Source of the DNA: Rhizophagus irregularis
Lineage: Eukaryota; Glomeromycota; Glomeromycetes; Glomerales; Glomeraceae
Direction of reading: 5' to 3'
Length of the DNA: 64,000 nt
Assembly: GCF_026210795.1 (NCBI RefSeq)
Contig: NC_089447.1
Coordinates: 3,970,501 to 4,034,500 of the forward strand
Position 1 is the first letter of the stretch, and the number at the start of each line of letters is the position of its first letter. Positions 10,346 through 22,395 of the stretch are shown here, piece after piece. The position numbers and the translations under genes were made by a program. Under the pieces are notes generated by a model that worked only from the letters and a program-made list of their open reading frames with translations, had not been told where the DNA came from and searched no databases.

Positions 10346-13300
10346 TTTTGAATAATTAATTAGTATCTATCTTAAACAAGACGTACTTATATTTAATGAT
10401 CCAAATGAATTGAAAAAATATTTATAATTTAAAATTTTGACAAATCTGATCAAATCACAGATTATGATTATTATAAAACAATTTAAATATTTTATACTAC
10501 ACCTAATCAAATATAAATATATATATATTTGGATAATAATTAGGATGAAAATTCACTCATGAATTTAAGTTAGATGTAACAATCGAATTTTTGAGTTTAT
10601 TTTCAATAAAAAAAATTTTTTTTATGCCAAAGTTTATTTAACAGCAGAAATTTTCATTAAATTACAGCATATATGTTGTGTCCTAGTCAACATGATGTGC
10701 ATGCTTTTTGCCTAAAATTTACGGAAAGGTCCATCAGTAATTCATCTAAAAATATTTGCTGAATTATATACAAATCTTGTGTAGATTAAATATGTAAAGG
10801 GTTTGCAATGCAAAAAATATAAAAGATTATTCAGACATTCGTGATTATAACTTGATTTTATAAACCAAATGTTGTCAAGAACGTATTGCTTGCATATATT
10901 AATCAATAACCTAAAGTATTTTTTATTTTTTTTAATATAATTTTAAATTGCATAGTTGAGATATAAATATCACCAACCATTATGCTGCAGGTTAAAATTT
11001 TCTTTTTAAGAATAACACAGCGGAAATTTTTTTAATAGCTAATTTGCAATATATTAACAATGCAATTATTAGTAAATACTGCTTCCTAACCATCAATTGA
11101 ACAGAGAACCATCAATTGATAGAGTCATTATAATCATGGTTAATCTAAAACACAGGTATTTGTCAGTATACTCTTATATGTGTCCTCCATTAGAAACCTG
11201 CAGCTACTTTACATAAAATTTTGTTTAATAAATTTAGTTTTACTATCAAAAATCGCGTCAAAAGGTTAGGATTATCTATACATTATTAGGTTCAGACAAT
11301 TAAATCTATTTGTAATGCTATTTAGAAAATATCGATAGAAGAAAAATAAACTAGGAAAACGGAAACCGTTAAAGTCCGTCGCGCTTATTTGCTCTGTATC
11401 TTTTTTATAAAAAAAAATTGTTTACGAAAAATCACCAGAAAAGTGATACAAAATCAAGAAAGGAAAAGCAGGGGTAATTAGTGAGGTGACGTCAGCGGAT
11501 GGACAGAAGGAAATTTCATGGGTTAATCCAAAATCGTTAGTGCTCTACAATAGAAAGACTTCTCTATGTTCCGGACAATAAATTTGTTCAAATTGTAGTG
11601 CATTTTTTTATTTTTTTTAAATTCCTAAATTTATGCATATAGTCTATAAAATGCATTATGGGAAAAAACTTTTTATTCTCATTTCATTAGTTCGGTTAGT
11701 TATATTTCCGAGTTCCAACAACAATTTACAAAAATTATTCAAATAAAAAAATTATGATGAAAAATTTATTTTAAAAAACAAACTATTTGAGACCTTGGAA
11801 CAAATATTATTTATTAAAATATGTTAGTGTTGAATGCACTGTTGACTCACGGATCACGAATTAACATATTAAACGATAATATGAATGTGTTCTTGTGTGT
11901 TGGTTCATTTTTATTAAAGCTAAGAATCTTTTAATCTAACACTTGATACGACTAACCATTCTTTAACTTTACGTTTTTTAAGGGTAGAGTAATCTATTTT
12001 TATTATCTACCAGGATTTGGGTCATGACAACTGGCTAAATAATTTACCGAAAGATGAGGTCACGTTATTGATTGGTTAATAGTAATTGTGTGACACTAAA
12101 AAAAAACCAGCGCGAATGCTAAAATATATTTATTTTAGTATTTAAAAATTTAAAATTCTGTACTTTAAAGTGATTTATCTATTCTTAGTAAATATAATAA
12201 GCGTTATATTTTAAAAAACTTCATAAAAAAGAAAGAAAATGTATACAGTTAGATCATTATACAAAACATACCAAAATATTCTTAATTTATACCTTTATTC
12301 TTCACAGACTTTGTCCACGAAATAAAACTTAACAGTTAACATGTAAAATTTTATAAAAAAAAAATTGAAAAAAAAACATATTAAATATTATGTTTAAAAT
12401 AAGCCTTTAAAATATTTGTTACAACGTCGACTCAAAACTAAACAAAAAACAAGAACCAATAATATTCTTTATTTCTCATTCGCCAAGACATTCGTAAAAT
12501 TTTTTTAAATAAGAAATCTTTTTTTAAGTTAAAAAAATAAAGTTCAGACTTGTGGTTTTTGTTAAGTATTACGAAAGTTTACGAAAGTTTATATTGTACA
12601 GAAAATTGGTATTACGGGTATTTTTCTTGGACATTTACTATATTAGACCATTTAAAAGACTAAGCATCATAATATTTATTTTTTTTAAAATTATATCCCT
12701 TAATTTTATTTTATTTTTAGCTTTTTGTAACTCTTATTTAAAGAATTCCGCTTCATTCGGGAGCGCCAAGAGCGAAGATCAGTTCTAAACTCTTTTACGG
12801 GAAATGGCTTTTATTTTATTTATGTAAAAATTTTTTACATTTTATGTAATTTATTTTTAAACAATTTTTTTCATTTTATGTGCTTAAATTAGGAAATTAT
12901 ATTACTAAAAAAATTTTCAGAAAAATGATCACGCATCTGAGTTTCTTCGGAGTTCGGAATGAAAACTAGAAAAAAATGATCATTTATCGGAGTTTTTTTC
13001 AGAATTTTTCATAGGGTCTTGTATTTAAAATTTCTTTTTTCAAGGTGCGGCTTAACCGTTAATTGCCTAATTTGCATATTCCGATATTATGATTCTCATA
13101 TATACGGTAATACTACTTGTTCATTTATGAAGATATCCAGGAATTATAAATAGTTGTACTAAACTCAAAAAAAAGTGAAAGGAAAATACAATGAAAATTA
13201 GTTAGCTGCGCTATTGCCTCCGTAGCACAGTAATTCAAGATATGAAAACCTGAAACATAAATAATTAGAATGAAGAGGACAACGAATAGAAAGAATAAAC

Positions 13301-13524
13301 CGATGAACTGGCACAATACACGATTACTCGAGTTCTATTACCGATACCTAAATTTGGTAATTCAGATAGAGTATAATCGAAGATATAGCTAATAAGGAGT
13401 AATAAATAAATAAATAAATCACTTAATTTGACAATATTTTTTGGTGTTATATTTATGCGTAATCTCTTATAAATAATCGCTAATTTCAATTATTCTTTTA
13501 AACTAAGAAATTAATAATCTCACA
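10346..13524. other. Gene-free stretch; left flank of duplication copy A
   Basis: 10346-11575 shows only AT-rich sequence. From about 11580 the sequence matches the inverse of 28850 downwards. About 11966..12790 is an extra 826-bp block absent from copy B; its 78-codon open frame (12552..12788) is not convincing as a gene. Confidence 0.55.
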
Positions 13525-14560
13525 ATGGTCTCTCCTAGTATGTTTAGTCAATTCAGATTAATTATAACGAAATCTCAATAATTAATATTTATTTTTATGT
13601 TCTTTTAGACGAACTAGCAGCGCAAGCATCTTGTTATGGATTACCATACGGAATTTTCGGAATTTTTTGTTGGTGTTTCACATTTTTTAGTGCCGCTTTG
13701 GTTCATGCAAATTGTCCTATATTAATGCCTTGGAGATGGGGTAAAAAATATCGAGTACAAGGTCGATATATTTTAATCATATCGTCCATTCTCATACTAG
13801 GACCAGCCATCAATACATGTTTCAAATGTAAGTCGGATTGGATAATGATACTTGTAGCACTTGGCCAGCTCACACCCTGGAGTTTCAAAATAATGAATGA
13901 TGGTTGTTGCAAAAGCAGCAGTAAAATAGATTCCGAAGATTTGGAGTCTAAAAAAAGTATTTCCGAAAAAAGGGGGCTTAGTAAATCTTATAGAATTGCA
14001 GGTCTCATTTTTACCATCCCCCTTTCACTCGCGGGTTGGGTTGGAATGACAGCACTAAGTATTTCGCTGATGAAAACAGAAAAAGCTGTTAGCATTTGGA
14101 TATGGTCATTGTACGTGATAGCACTTATTGCAATGATTTTAATGTGTTGCTGCAGCAGCAATACTACCTTTTGCCTTTCAATGGCATACATTTTTTTATC
14201 CCTTCACATTATAGGGTCGCATGTAATTTTTGCACTTGTTTCTAATAATTGGAACGGATTTGCTACTACAGGCTCTGGGATGGCATCATCGATCTTTTTT
14301 TTTATCGGAAAGCGTCTTTTATTTTTAGATACTAATAGTTAAAATTTCAATAGAACTGTTTATTTTACTACTTTTTTATATCAAATTATTAGCTGTTGGG
14401 TTGCTTATTTTATTATTGACTAGGCGCTAAGATGCTGTGCGACTGCGAATAAATGGTATTATAATATTACCTTTTTTAGATGTTGATCAATTTTGTAGAA
14501 CATAACGAAAATCAAACAAATACTAATTTTACTTACAAATATATATAACTATTTTAAAAA
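11580..14560 (+). repeat. Inverted segmental duplication, copy A
   Basis: Homologous in reverse orientation to 25790..28850. Shared landmarks include the gene itself, GGCGCTAAGATGCTGTGC at its 3' side, GGGAAATGGCTTTTATTTT and GATACGACTAACCATTC on its 5' side, and GATCACGAATTAA near the far end. The copies differ by several insertions. Confidence 0.85.
13525..14342 (+). CDS. Seven-helix membrane protein, family unknown (copy A)
   Basis: Two exons: a 13-nt first exon 13525..13537 (ATG GTC TCT CCT A, GTATGT donor) and 13609..14342, giving 248 residues starting MVSPNELAAQASCYG. I count about seven hydrophobic helices, separated by a Cys-rich short loop (NTCFKCKSDW) and one charged loop (about residues 108-125) rich in Ser, Lys and Glu. 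No catalytic motif or named family is visible. The near-identical gene at 26082..26862 preserves frame and splice sites, and the charged loop is where they differ most, which suggests that both are real genes and that the helices are constrained. Function unknown. Confidence 0.8.
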
Positions 14561-16807
14561 ATTTTTTATAAATATATTTAAGAAATTGAATTAACGGTTT
14601 TTTATTCAAAAAAAAAAAAATGTAATTATCATTAAATGTGTGCGTTCAATTTTGCTATTAGTAATATTCGTTGTGTCAAATCTGCAAAAATAATCCCCAT
14701 CTAAATTGTGATTTTTTTTAACTTGAATTTTATCAGAACTTAAAATAAAAAAAGCTAGTTTTCGATTATTCAATTAATATAAAATAATGGTATTAAAGAA
14801 TCGTCGTTAAAACTTAATTAAAAATGACATAAGAAATTATATAACGAAAAAATAAAACTCTGGATTTTTTACAAATAAATGAATAAATCTATCGTATAAA
14901 TAATTAAAAATCAAGAAAAAAAAACTACTAATTGATATCATGAAATATTTTAAATATTTGTGGCAAAAATAATGCACTATAATGGTATGATACTAAAAAA
15001 TATTTTACCGCTAAGTATTTTTCAACATTATAAGAAACTTGATAACCAAATCAAATTTATGACAATATTCAATAAATTGAAAATGTCAATCGTAACGTTT
15101 GCGTTATATATTAAAGAGTACCGTAAAAATACTATATAATTTCACCGACAATCATAACTCACGCGATTTATGCAACCGGGAATAATATTCAACATTTTAT
15201 ATTTTCTTTCTCAGGATAATCTTGCTTCTAAACAAGGGGGTATACGATAAAAAAATTCTCTGACAATTAAACCATCCTCTATTCCTCCACGAAAAAAATT
15301 TATATACTTAAAAATACATATAATTTAAGTATATTTTAAACTTTTAAGTCTTTTTAAGTCTATTTTTAAAAATATACTGTATAAGTACATTTTAAGTATT
15401 TTTTTTCATAGGGGAATTTCAGCCTTGAAATCAGAAATCAAAAAAAGTACATTCTCAAAAAAAGGTTATTGAGTAATAACGATAACGGACATGATTTTTC
15501 TATTAATGCCAATAACTAAATAACAAAAGTTTTACAATTTATGAAACATATATATTTTGCTCTCAAGTTTTAACACAGTTTAGTTTTTTTCAATATTTTT
15601 TTTTAGAATATAGAGAATATAGGTTATGACAACCATTAGCATTGTATAATATATAAATCTAAAAGCCTTATATACTGTAATTGTATTTGGTTTTTTGTAT
15701 TTATAAAAATAAATGCTCAGAGAATTTTTAAACCGCAGTGCTAGTTGGTTTAATAGATAGGAGAGTGAATAATCTACATAACCTCTCTGTATTTTTACGC
15801 ACTCAACATTAAGAATATTTGCATTTCTTATGAGTTAAATCAAATAAATTAGTAAAAATTTCCGATCGAGATTCCTTTGTAGACCACAAGCAACTGTAGA
15901 TGACCTTGGCTGATTGGAAACGTGATAAACCATAGCAAATGCCCTTGTCTTCTGGTGTGAAAGTTGCAATATATCTAGGATCTTATTTACTAAAATAGTT
16001 CGAATAATAATAGTAATTAGATATAGATGAACATATATATGTAATTGGCATATGCGCGAAGATATATTAAGTCTAACCCAATTTCCCAGGTATAATCGTA
16101 TAGATGCGTCAATTTATAAGTATTTCATAATTCATATAGTCAAATGAGGTGCGTCAAATCGGATGAGTTAGAATCATGTATAATTAGGTCCAAGTGACTA
16201 AAATTCCAATAGATTGCTTATTGAGTAATGCATAAATTTTATACTGTTGAGATTGGGCTATAACTTGTAGAAATCGAAAGTAAGTTTTGCACTTCGTAAA
16301 TTTCGCAAATAGATTTATACGCTGAATTAAATATGTAATTAATAACTCGTTACATATCATTAGTCATTTGTGCTTACATGTTTGATGAAAAGACCCGATA
16401 TTTAATATCACCGCAGAAAAATGCTAACAAAGTACGTAAATTCATAATAGCAAATGCAACGATTACAACACACATATATTATACACGAGTAAAAAAATAA
16501 AGCCCGATACAAATGCTTTATTAATATATGTTATAAAATACATAGAAGAATTATCAGAAAATAATTTTTCACTAATAAAATACCGATAGTGATACAATGA
16601 GTAAAAATTGATATAAAAAATAGAATTCAGGAGAAAATAAAATATGAAAAAAAAAATAAAATTGGTAAGAGCACTACTAAAAATTACGTAATAAATATCA
16701 TTGAAATTAGCAAAATCTTACGTTACACGTTGTAATTTAATTGGCTACATTATAACTTACATGTTATATTAAACTGATAATGTCACTGCCATAAGACGAG
16801 ATTTGGA
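14343..16807. other. Gene-free AT-rich stretch
   Basis: Up to about 14560 it is the 3' part of duplication copy A. Beyond that only AT-rich sequence with one small inverted-repeat element (15284..15414). No coding frame longer than chance. Confidence 0.5.
15284..15414. mobile_element. Small MITE with CCCCTATGAAAAAAA-type ends
   Basis: Left end CCTCCACGAAAAAAA and right end (read inverted) CCCCTATGAAAAAAA, with arms continuing as TACTTAAAAATAC-like text. About 131 bp. No clear target duplication. Confidence 0.5.
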
Positions 16808-17107
16808 TCATCTAGAACCTGAACGATTAGAATTATCGGAACCTGAAGGTGTTGTTTTAATTATCTTTTTCTTCACATCATTGACCCCATCTAATTCCGT
16901 TTTGAATTTGGGATCAATCATATACTTATCACCTTTGGTCTGATTCTTTTGCGAGCTGTTCGAACTAGTATCCACCTGCATATTCCCGGAACATGTATGA
17001 ACCGTCCCTTTCCATCCACCGCATGCACTGCAATAACTATAAAATAATAGATGTTCATAATAATAAAATTTTGTAAGAAAAAAAACTCTAAATTTTCATT
17101 ACCTCAT
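16808..17107 (-). CDS. Small CxxC/HxC protein, 77 residues, two exons
   Basis: Minus strand. Exon 1 is only 5 nt (ATGAG, 17103..17107, donor GTAATG); exon 2 is 17036..16808. The junction completes the second codon, giving MSYCSACGGWKGTVHTCSG. The N-terminus has Cys4-x2-Cys7 and His15-x-Cys17, spaced like a small zinc-binding knuckle. The rest is polar: a Ser/Asn/Gln stretch, then DKYMIDPKFKTELDGVNDVKKKI and a Ser/Gly/Asn/Arg tail. Exon 2 is open throughout. Function unknown; zinc binding is inferred from spacing. The short length and tiny first exon make it easy to miss. Confidence 0.65.
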
Positions 17108-17162
17108 CGTGTACGAGTTTTGATTATATGAAATGATAAAATTAATTATAGTATATCGAGTT

Positions 17163-17204
17163 TCTGAGTTCTGAGTTTTGAGCTGAGATCTGAGTTCTGA
17201 CTGT
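17163..17204. repeat. Degenerate TCTGAGTT tandem repeat upstream of the CxxC gene
   Basis: About six imperfect copies of a 7-8 bp unit (TCTGAGT/TTGAGCT) directly upstream of the small minus-strand gene. It could be a promoter-proximal element or a simple minisatellite. Confidence 0.6.
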
Positions 17205-17829
17205 AGTAGACTCGAGATTTAAATATCATTTTTAGCAGGCGTACTTTTTTTTTGCTTACCAATAATAGATAGAAGGTTATCATGACATCTATTTTTCAGC
17301 CTTGATATGAATCATACGATATTTAATATTCCAAACACAAATGGATAAGCTCAATCAATACAAATGACAATTTACGCCTCCACTTCTGTGTTTTATTTGG
17401 AAACTTAAGGGCATAACTCCAAGTGGTAAGCTGATTTAGGACTGCATTCTCAGAATACACTTCTAACACCTTATCAAGTAGTCCCCGGCTTTGATATAAT
17501 TGCATTTTTTACTGCCTTGCTTATTGATCCACCATTCACATTATGGTTTTTCCTGCATAGTGGAAATATAAAATAAATTAGGCATCTATCCGATGCTCGC
17601 CTTCCTTACTTATACTAAAGTTCAAGTCTAAGATTGAAGATTTGAAGTATAATACTTCTTGAAATAATCTACAATACATTCATAATCTCTTCACGCTTCC
17701 TTTTCGATAGCTGCTTCAATACTTGGGATCAGAATTTTAGTCAGTCGCACCTTCCAGGAAAAATTTAGTAAAATTCTTTATTAGTCAATTGTAATAATAT
17801 CATGCACTAAAAAAAATACAAGCCCGAAT

Positions 17830-18042
17830 AGTGGGCGTAAGAATATGAAATATCATTTGGACTGATATAAAACATCATTTTGATTGATATAAAACGTCAT
17901 TTAAACCGATATGAAATATCATTTGGACTGATATAACCTGATATGAAATGTCATTTGCGATGATAGACATTGGCAACAAACCAAATAAAAGCACAAATTT
18001 GTGTAACCATAATCTAACCAATAATATTCTACGCCCATACTA
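17830..18042. mobile_element. MITE with GGGCGTA ends and internal minisatellite
   Basis: Left end TAGTGGGCGTAAGAATAT is mirrored by AATATTCTACGCCCATACTA on the right. No convincing target duplication. The left half is filled by a 22-bp tandem repeat. Confidence 0.5.
17843..17962. repeat. 22-bp tandem repeat, about 5.5 copies
   Basis: Unit of the form ATATGAAATATCATTTGGAC plus TG; five full and one 10-bp copy, with first and fourth copies identical. A similar GATATCA-rich text occurs at 55930-56200. Confidence 0.8.
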
Positions 18043-19108
18043 ATTAAATGCCATCATATATTTTACCAGTTTCTTAACCTTATTTGTAAATTATACAAGA
18101 TTTTTTTATTTGTCGATCATTTTATTGTTAAAAAGTAGAATACATTTATATTATTAATACGTTGATTTAATAGACGAAATTAACATTAGAATGTATTTTT
18201 AAATATTTCAAATGAATATTTGGAAGTGTTTATTAATTAATATATATTAATTATTAGATAAAAATAAAATTTTATAAATTAGCGATCGAGAAATTGGTGT
18301 TTTTTTGATTAAAACAAGTGTGCTACTCGAAATACACCTAATAAACTTACTTCTCACGAGTAAATAAAAATTACTTATATTAAAGAATTAGACAACCAGC
18401 TCTATCGACTTAGTAAAAATTGTTTCTTTTGCAAAATTACGTTACGTAACAACAAAATATTTATATTGGTTAAGGATTGAACTTATATTAAATAAAAAAT
18501 TTTTCGGAATATGCTTTTGGGGGAAATGATCTCATCTGATCAACTAACTCCCCTTAATTTAACAATAAAGAATTTAATGTAAAGATCATCAAGAGCTTTT
18601 TTTTTAATGAGAATGTGCGAGAATAAATTATTTCGCGCAATTACTTGTTCCTGTAATACATGTGACGTATTACTATAATATTACGATGTTACAGATGATT
18701 TAATTATCAATAATGGCAGCATACAAAATAATGAAGAAATAATAAAAGATGGTGAATTAATTTTTGCTGAACCGGAAATTTATTTAGATGAAGCTAAAAA
18801 ATAGTTATACAATACCAAGCAAAAAATTAGCGCTGGGCCAATTAGGTAGTTAAAAATTTTTCAGGAATGAAAGAGGTAGTTGACGATATTAAACTATATT
18901 CAAGAAGAATAACTTTTCCACGCACTTGGAAGGATCATAACGAGAATACAATATTCTTAGAGTAGCTTCTTTATTAATATGTACACGTTTAATAAAGCCT
19001 ATTTAGTAATAATAGTATCTAATATACAGTATATCAATAAAAAATATGTGCAATCTTGTAAAATTACTTTAAAATTTGGTGTATTTTCTTTTAAACTAAG
19101 AAATTAAT

Positions 19109-19357
19109 ACATTGCGGCGGATTTATGATATTTGGCAAAAACCCTGCTGCGCCTTGGAATTAAAATTGACTTACAGTTTAACACTGGAAAAATTGGTTAG
19201 GTAACGGAAAAATTGGTTAGACGCAAGATTTGGGGTACAAAAAAATTTTTTAGAGCTGGGATTTAAATAGAAATTTGGTGACTAAAAGACTGTCAAATAT
19301 TTATTTAATTTGACATGACGGACAAATTTTGAGGTATTTCATAAATCCGCCATGATG
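19109..19357. mobile_element. Short inverted-repeat insertion upstream of copy C
   Basis: Bounded by GGCGGATTTATGATATTT and an inverted ATAAATCCGCC. The flanks join to AGAAATTAATAATCTCACAATGG, the uninterrupted text seen at 13505-13530, so this is an insertion. Inside, GGAAAAATTGGTTAG occurs twice in tandem. Exact ends and target duplication are not resolved. Confidence 0.65.
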
Positions 19358-19366
19358 AATCTCACA

Positions 19367-20115
19367 ATGGTTTCTCCTAGTATGTTTAGTCAATTCAAAT
19401 TAATTACTATATCGAAATCTCTATAATTAATATTTATTTTTATGTTCTTTTAGATGAACTAGCAGCGCAAGCATCTTGTTATGGATTAACATACGGAATT
19501 TTGGAATTTTTGTTGGTGGTTCACATTTTTTAGTGCTTCTTTGGTTCATGCAAATTGTCCTATATTAATGCCTTGGAGATGGGGTAAAAAATATCGAGTA
19601 CATATCGTCCATTCTCATGCTAGGACCATCCATCTATACATGTTTCAAATGTAAGTCGGATTGGATATGATACTTGCCCTATAAAAAAAGAAAATTTGGA
19701 ATTTGTCCTGAAAAGTATGGAAAATGTCCGGAAATTTTCCGTGCGTCCGGAAAACATTCAGAAACGGTCACGTTTTGGAACACTTTCCGGACGCACAAAT
19801 TCCAGACATTTTCTTGACACTCCAGAATTTGTCCAGAATTTGTCCAGAATCGAGCGTCCGGAAAATGTTCCAAAACATGACCGTTTCCGAATGTTTTCCG
19901 GACGCACGGAAAATTTCTGGACATTTTCCATACTTTTCAGGACAAATTCCGAATTTTCTTTTTTTATAGGGTTGTAGCACTTGGCCAGCTCACACTCTGG
20001 AGTTTCAAAATAATGAATGATGGTTTCAAAGGCAGTAAAATAAATTCTGAAAAAAGTGATTCCGAGCTTAGTAAATCTTATAGTATTGCAGGTCTCATTT
20101 TTACCATCCCCCATG
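19367..20115 (+). pseudogene. Seven-helix membrane gene, decayed copy C
   Basis: Same first exon (ATGGTTTCTCCTA, GTATGT) and same start of exon 2 as copies A and B, including ELAAQASCYGL. Several small deletions shift the frame: around GGAATTTTGGAATTTTTG (about 19497), a roughly 20-bp loss before CATATCGTCC (about 19603) and one base in GGATATGATACTTG (about 19670). A 295-bp palindromic element interrupts it, and homology stops at 20115 just after TTTTACCATCCCCCA, losing the last four helices. It is dead. It lies in the same orientation as copy A. Confidence 0.88.
19677..19971. mobile_element. 295-bp palindromic (foldback) MITE
   Basis: Ends CCCTATAAAAAAAG / CTTTTTTTATAGGG; the arms match for well over 100 bp with few mismatches, built of TCCGGAAAA-type motifs. 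The flanks rejoin as ATACTTGTAGCAC, the text in copies A and B, leaving a 3-bp duplication TTG. Three-bp duplications occur in CACTA and PIF/Harbinger-like groups; the family is unassigned. Confidence 0.85.
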
Positions 20116-20870
20116 GTATTTACTCCACAAGCGGATAGTGAGTACCTGAGTACCTGAGTACCTGACTGTCAATGAAAATCCCGAATTACATTCGTAGTAA
20201 TGTGAAAAGTGTAATCGGCATCATTGTTTGGTTGTTGAAGGATTGGGTTAGTGTAGATAGTTCCAGCAGGGCTAGAATTAAAAAAAATTATCAAAAAATA
20301 ATATGGGCAGAGTCCCGAATCTTTGTATTTATTTTTTGCGTGTCATGTCTCCGGGCATGTTACTATCATATTAATAAAACAATATTCGAATATAGATGCA
20401 AAGCGTCTTCGTCTATTTTTGGCAAACATTATTTCGCATGATCGGGTTATGTGTACAGTATGCTAATCTTTTGGCCATCTTTTTTGATTTGGAGGGGGAT
20501 TTACAAAATGAAAGATTCATAGTGTAATCGGCACCAAGATGCAAGCGTAAATCGGCAGCTGAATATCAGATACTGTATGTAGTGATAGTATTTAGATAGG
20601 TCGAGATATTTCCTAATGGCTTTAACTTGAATTTCATATGAGATTTCATTCAAACGGAATCAATAATATTGAATTCATTTTTCGATCTGCGATATAAAAC
20701 GATTATGCTTCAATCAAAAAGGATTTTATGGAGACCAAAGACTTTTTCCCCTTATAAAAAATAATTCTGAAGTCAAGTTATTAAAAGTTACTTATTACTA
20801 ACAATTAATCTTTATAAAAGCAGATTTTTGCTAAAGTTTTTTCATTAAGGTATCAAATTGAACTCCACAT
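20116..20870. other. Unassigned sequence right of copy C
   Basis: Begins with a triple 8-bp direct repeat GAGTACCT (20140..20163). An 89-codon open frame at 20172..20441 contains one hydrophobic segment but nothing I recognise. GTGTAATCGGCA occurs twice (near 20209 and 20523). Confidence 0.35.
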
Positions 20871-22316
20871 TATACTTGCCGCCCATTTAAAATCCCCTCC
20901 CATCCCCTCCCATCCCCTCCCATCCCATCCCATATCCCATCCCATCCCAAATCCCAATCCCAAATCCCATCCCATCCCAAATCCCAAATCCCATCCCAAA
21001 TCCCAAATACTTGTGTAACATTTCTCCCATTGGCCAATTATCACGTGACGTTACACAAACTTCCAAAAAAGGAAATTTTGCCTCCCGCAAAAAATGGGCG
21101 GATTTGGTTTCACAAGTATTCCAAAAAAGGAAATTTCTATGCCGATCACATAATTCCGGCCGTAATATTTTGGTTTTCGAAGTCTAATGTTAATTCAGGT
21201 CAGAATTTAGTTTAAATCCTTATCCTACATACCCCAATTTTCAAGAGATTTACCGATCAGATTTTAATGAAATTTATATCATTGGATTTGTCTCGATGCA
21301 AGGAATTTAATGGCAGTGAAATTATATTCCCAACATTAATATTGACTAAGTTATTATAAAAAATGTATTTTATAATATATATTATTAAATAACATGTATA
21401 AAGCAAGCAATAATTGGTTACTTTTAATATAAAAAGTTTTTAAAATATATTTATTCAATTTATTATTTTATATTTTTTATTACAATTTAACTTTGAATTA
21501 ACTTAAACCTATCTATTAATTCATCAAAAAAAGTTTGATTATTTATTTCTAATATATATAATTTGATAGATATTATTATTATTGCATAAATATTTAATAA
21601 AATAATATTTACAAACCAGGAATTAATTTACTGTTAATCTAAAAAAACAATATCAGCAGATATCATCAAAATTATTAATTCAAATAAAATAATCAATATA
21701 TTACTGAATACTAACTGCTAACATGTTACTTTCAAATAATATATAGTATAAAAATACATTTTTTATAATAAATCAGTCAATATTAATTTTAGAAATATGA
21801 TTTCACTACCATTTAATTCCTTGCATCAAGACGAATCCAAAGATATAAATTTCATTAAAATCTGATCAGTAAATCTCTTAAAAATTGGGTTTGTAGGATA
21901 AGGATTTAAACCTTTATAATTTGTAATTCCGGCCGGAGTTAAAATATAAACTTCGTAAATCTGTTCGGGATCTTAATTTTGCTCATATTCTGGTAATGGA
22001 TGCAATGCTGGCCAGAATTATATGATCGGCGTAAAAATTTCCTTTTTTGGAATACTTGTGAAACCAAAATCTCTCAATTTTTGCGGGAAGCAAAATTTCC
22101 TTTTTTGGAAATTTGTGTAACGTCACGTGATAATTGACCAATGAGATTATTTGGGATAAGGGATGGGATAAGGGATATGGGATATGGGTGGGATTGGGAT
22201 TTGGGATTGGGATGGGATTTTGGCAAATGGGAGGGGATTTTGGCAAAAGGGATGGGATATGGGATGGGATGGGATAGGGGATTCTCCCATCCCATTTAAT
22301 ATGGGTGGCAAGTATA
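20871..22316. mobile_element. 1.45-kb foldback hAT-type element with GGGAT-rich ends
   Basis: Ends TATACTTGCCGCCC / GGGTGGCAAGTATA, flanked by CTCCACAT on both sides (20863..20870, 22317..22324), an 8-bp target duplication. The arms are inverted copies for about 540 bp each: shared landmarks are CACGTGACGTTACACAAA, CCAAAAAAGGAAATTT, AATTCCGGCC and TTTAATGAAATTTATATC. Only about 300 bp of AT-rich loop remains. Both ends carry runs of CCCAT / GGGAT. No coding frame, so non-autonomous. It stops 79 bp before the ATG of the ML-like gene. Confidence 0.88.
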
Positions 22317-22395
22317 CTCCACATTTTTCTAAATCTTGGCGAATTTTGGCTAAAATTAAATCTAAAATTTCTTGTTTCCAAGTCTCAAAAAAATC

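Larger units (their letters stand above)
17108..19108. other. Gene-free stretch with a small MITE
   Basis: A 60-codon minus-strand frame at 17323..17505 has no recognisable motif. A short open text near 18690-18803 (DDLIINNGSIQNNEE, then AEPEIYLDEAKK) may be a gene scrap. Otherwise AT-rich. Confidence 0.4.

Noticed and set aside
12552-12788. 78-codon frame in the copy A-specific block
   Set aside because: Low-complexity hydrophobic text, no homologous frame in copy B and no splice or motif support.
19679-20114. Several overlapping frames on both strands, up to 118 codons
   Set aside because: They translate the two arms of the palindromic MITE, so similar peptides appear on both strands. Not genes.
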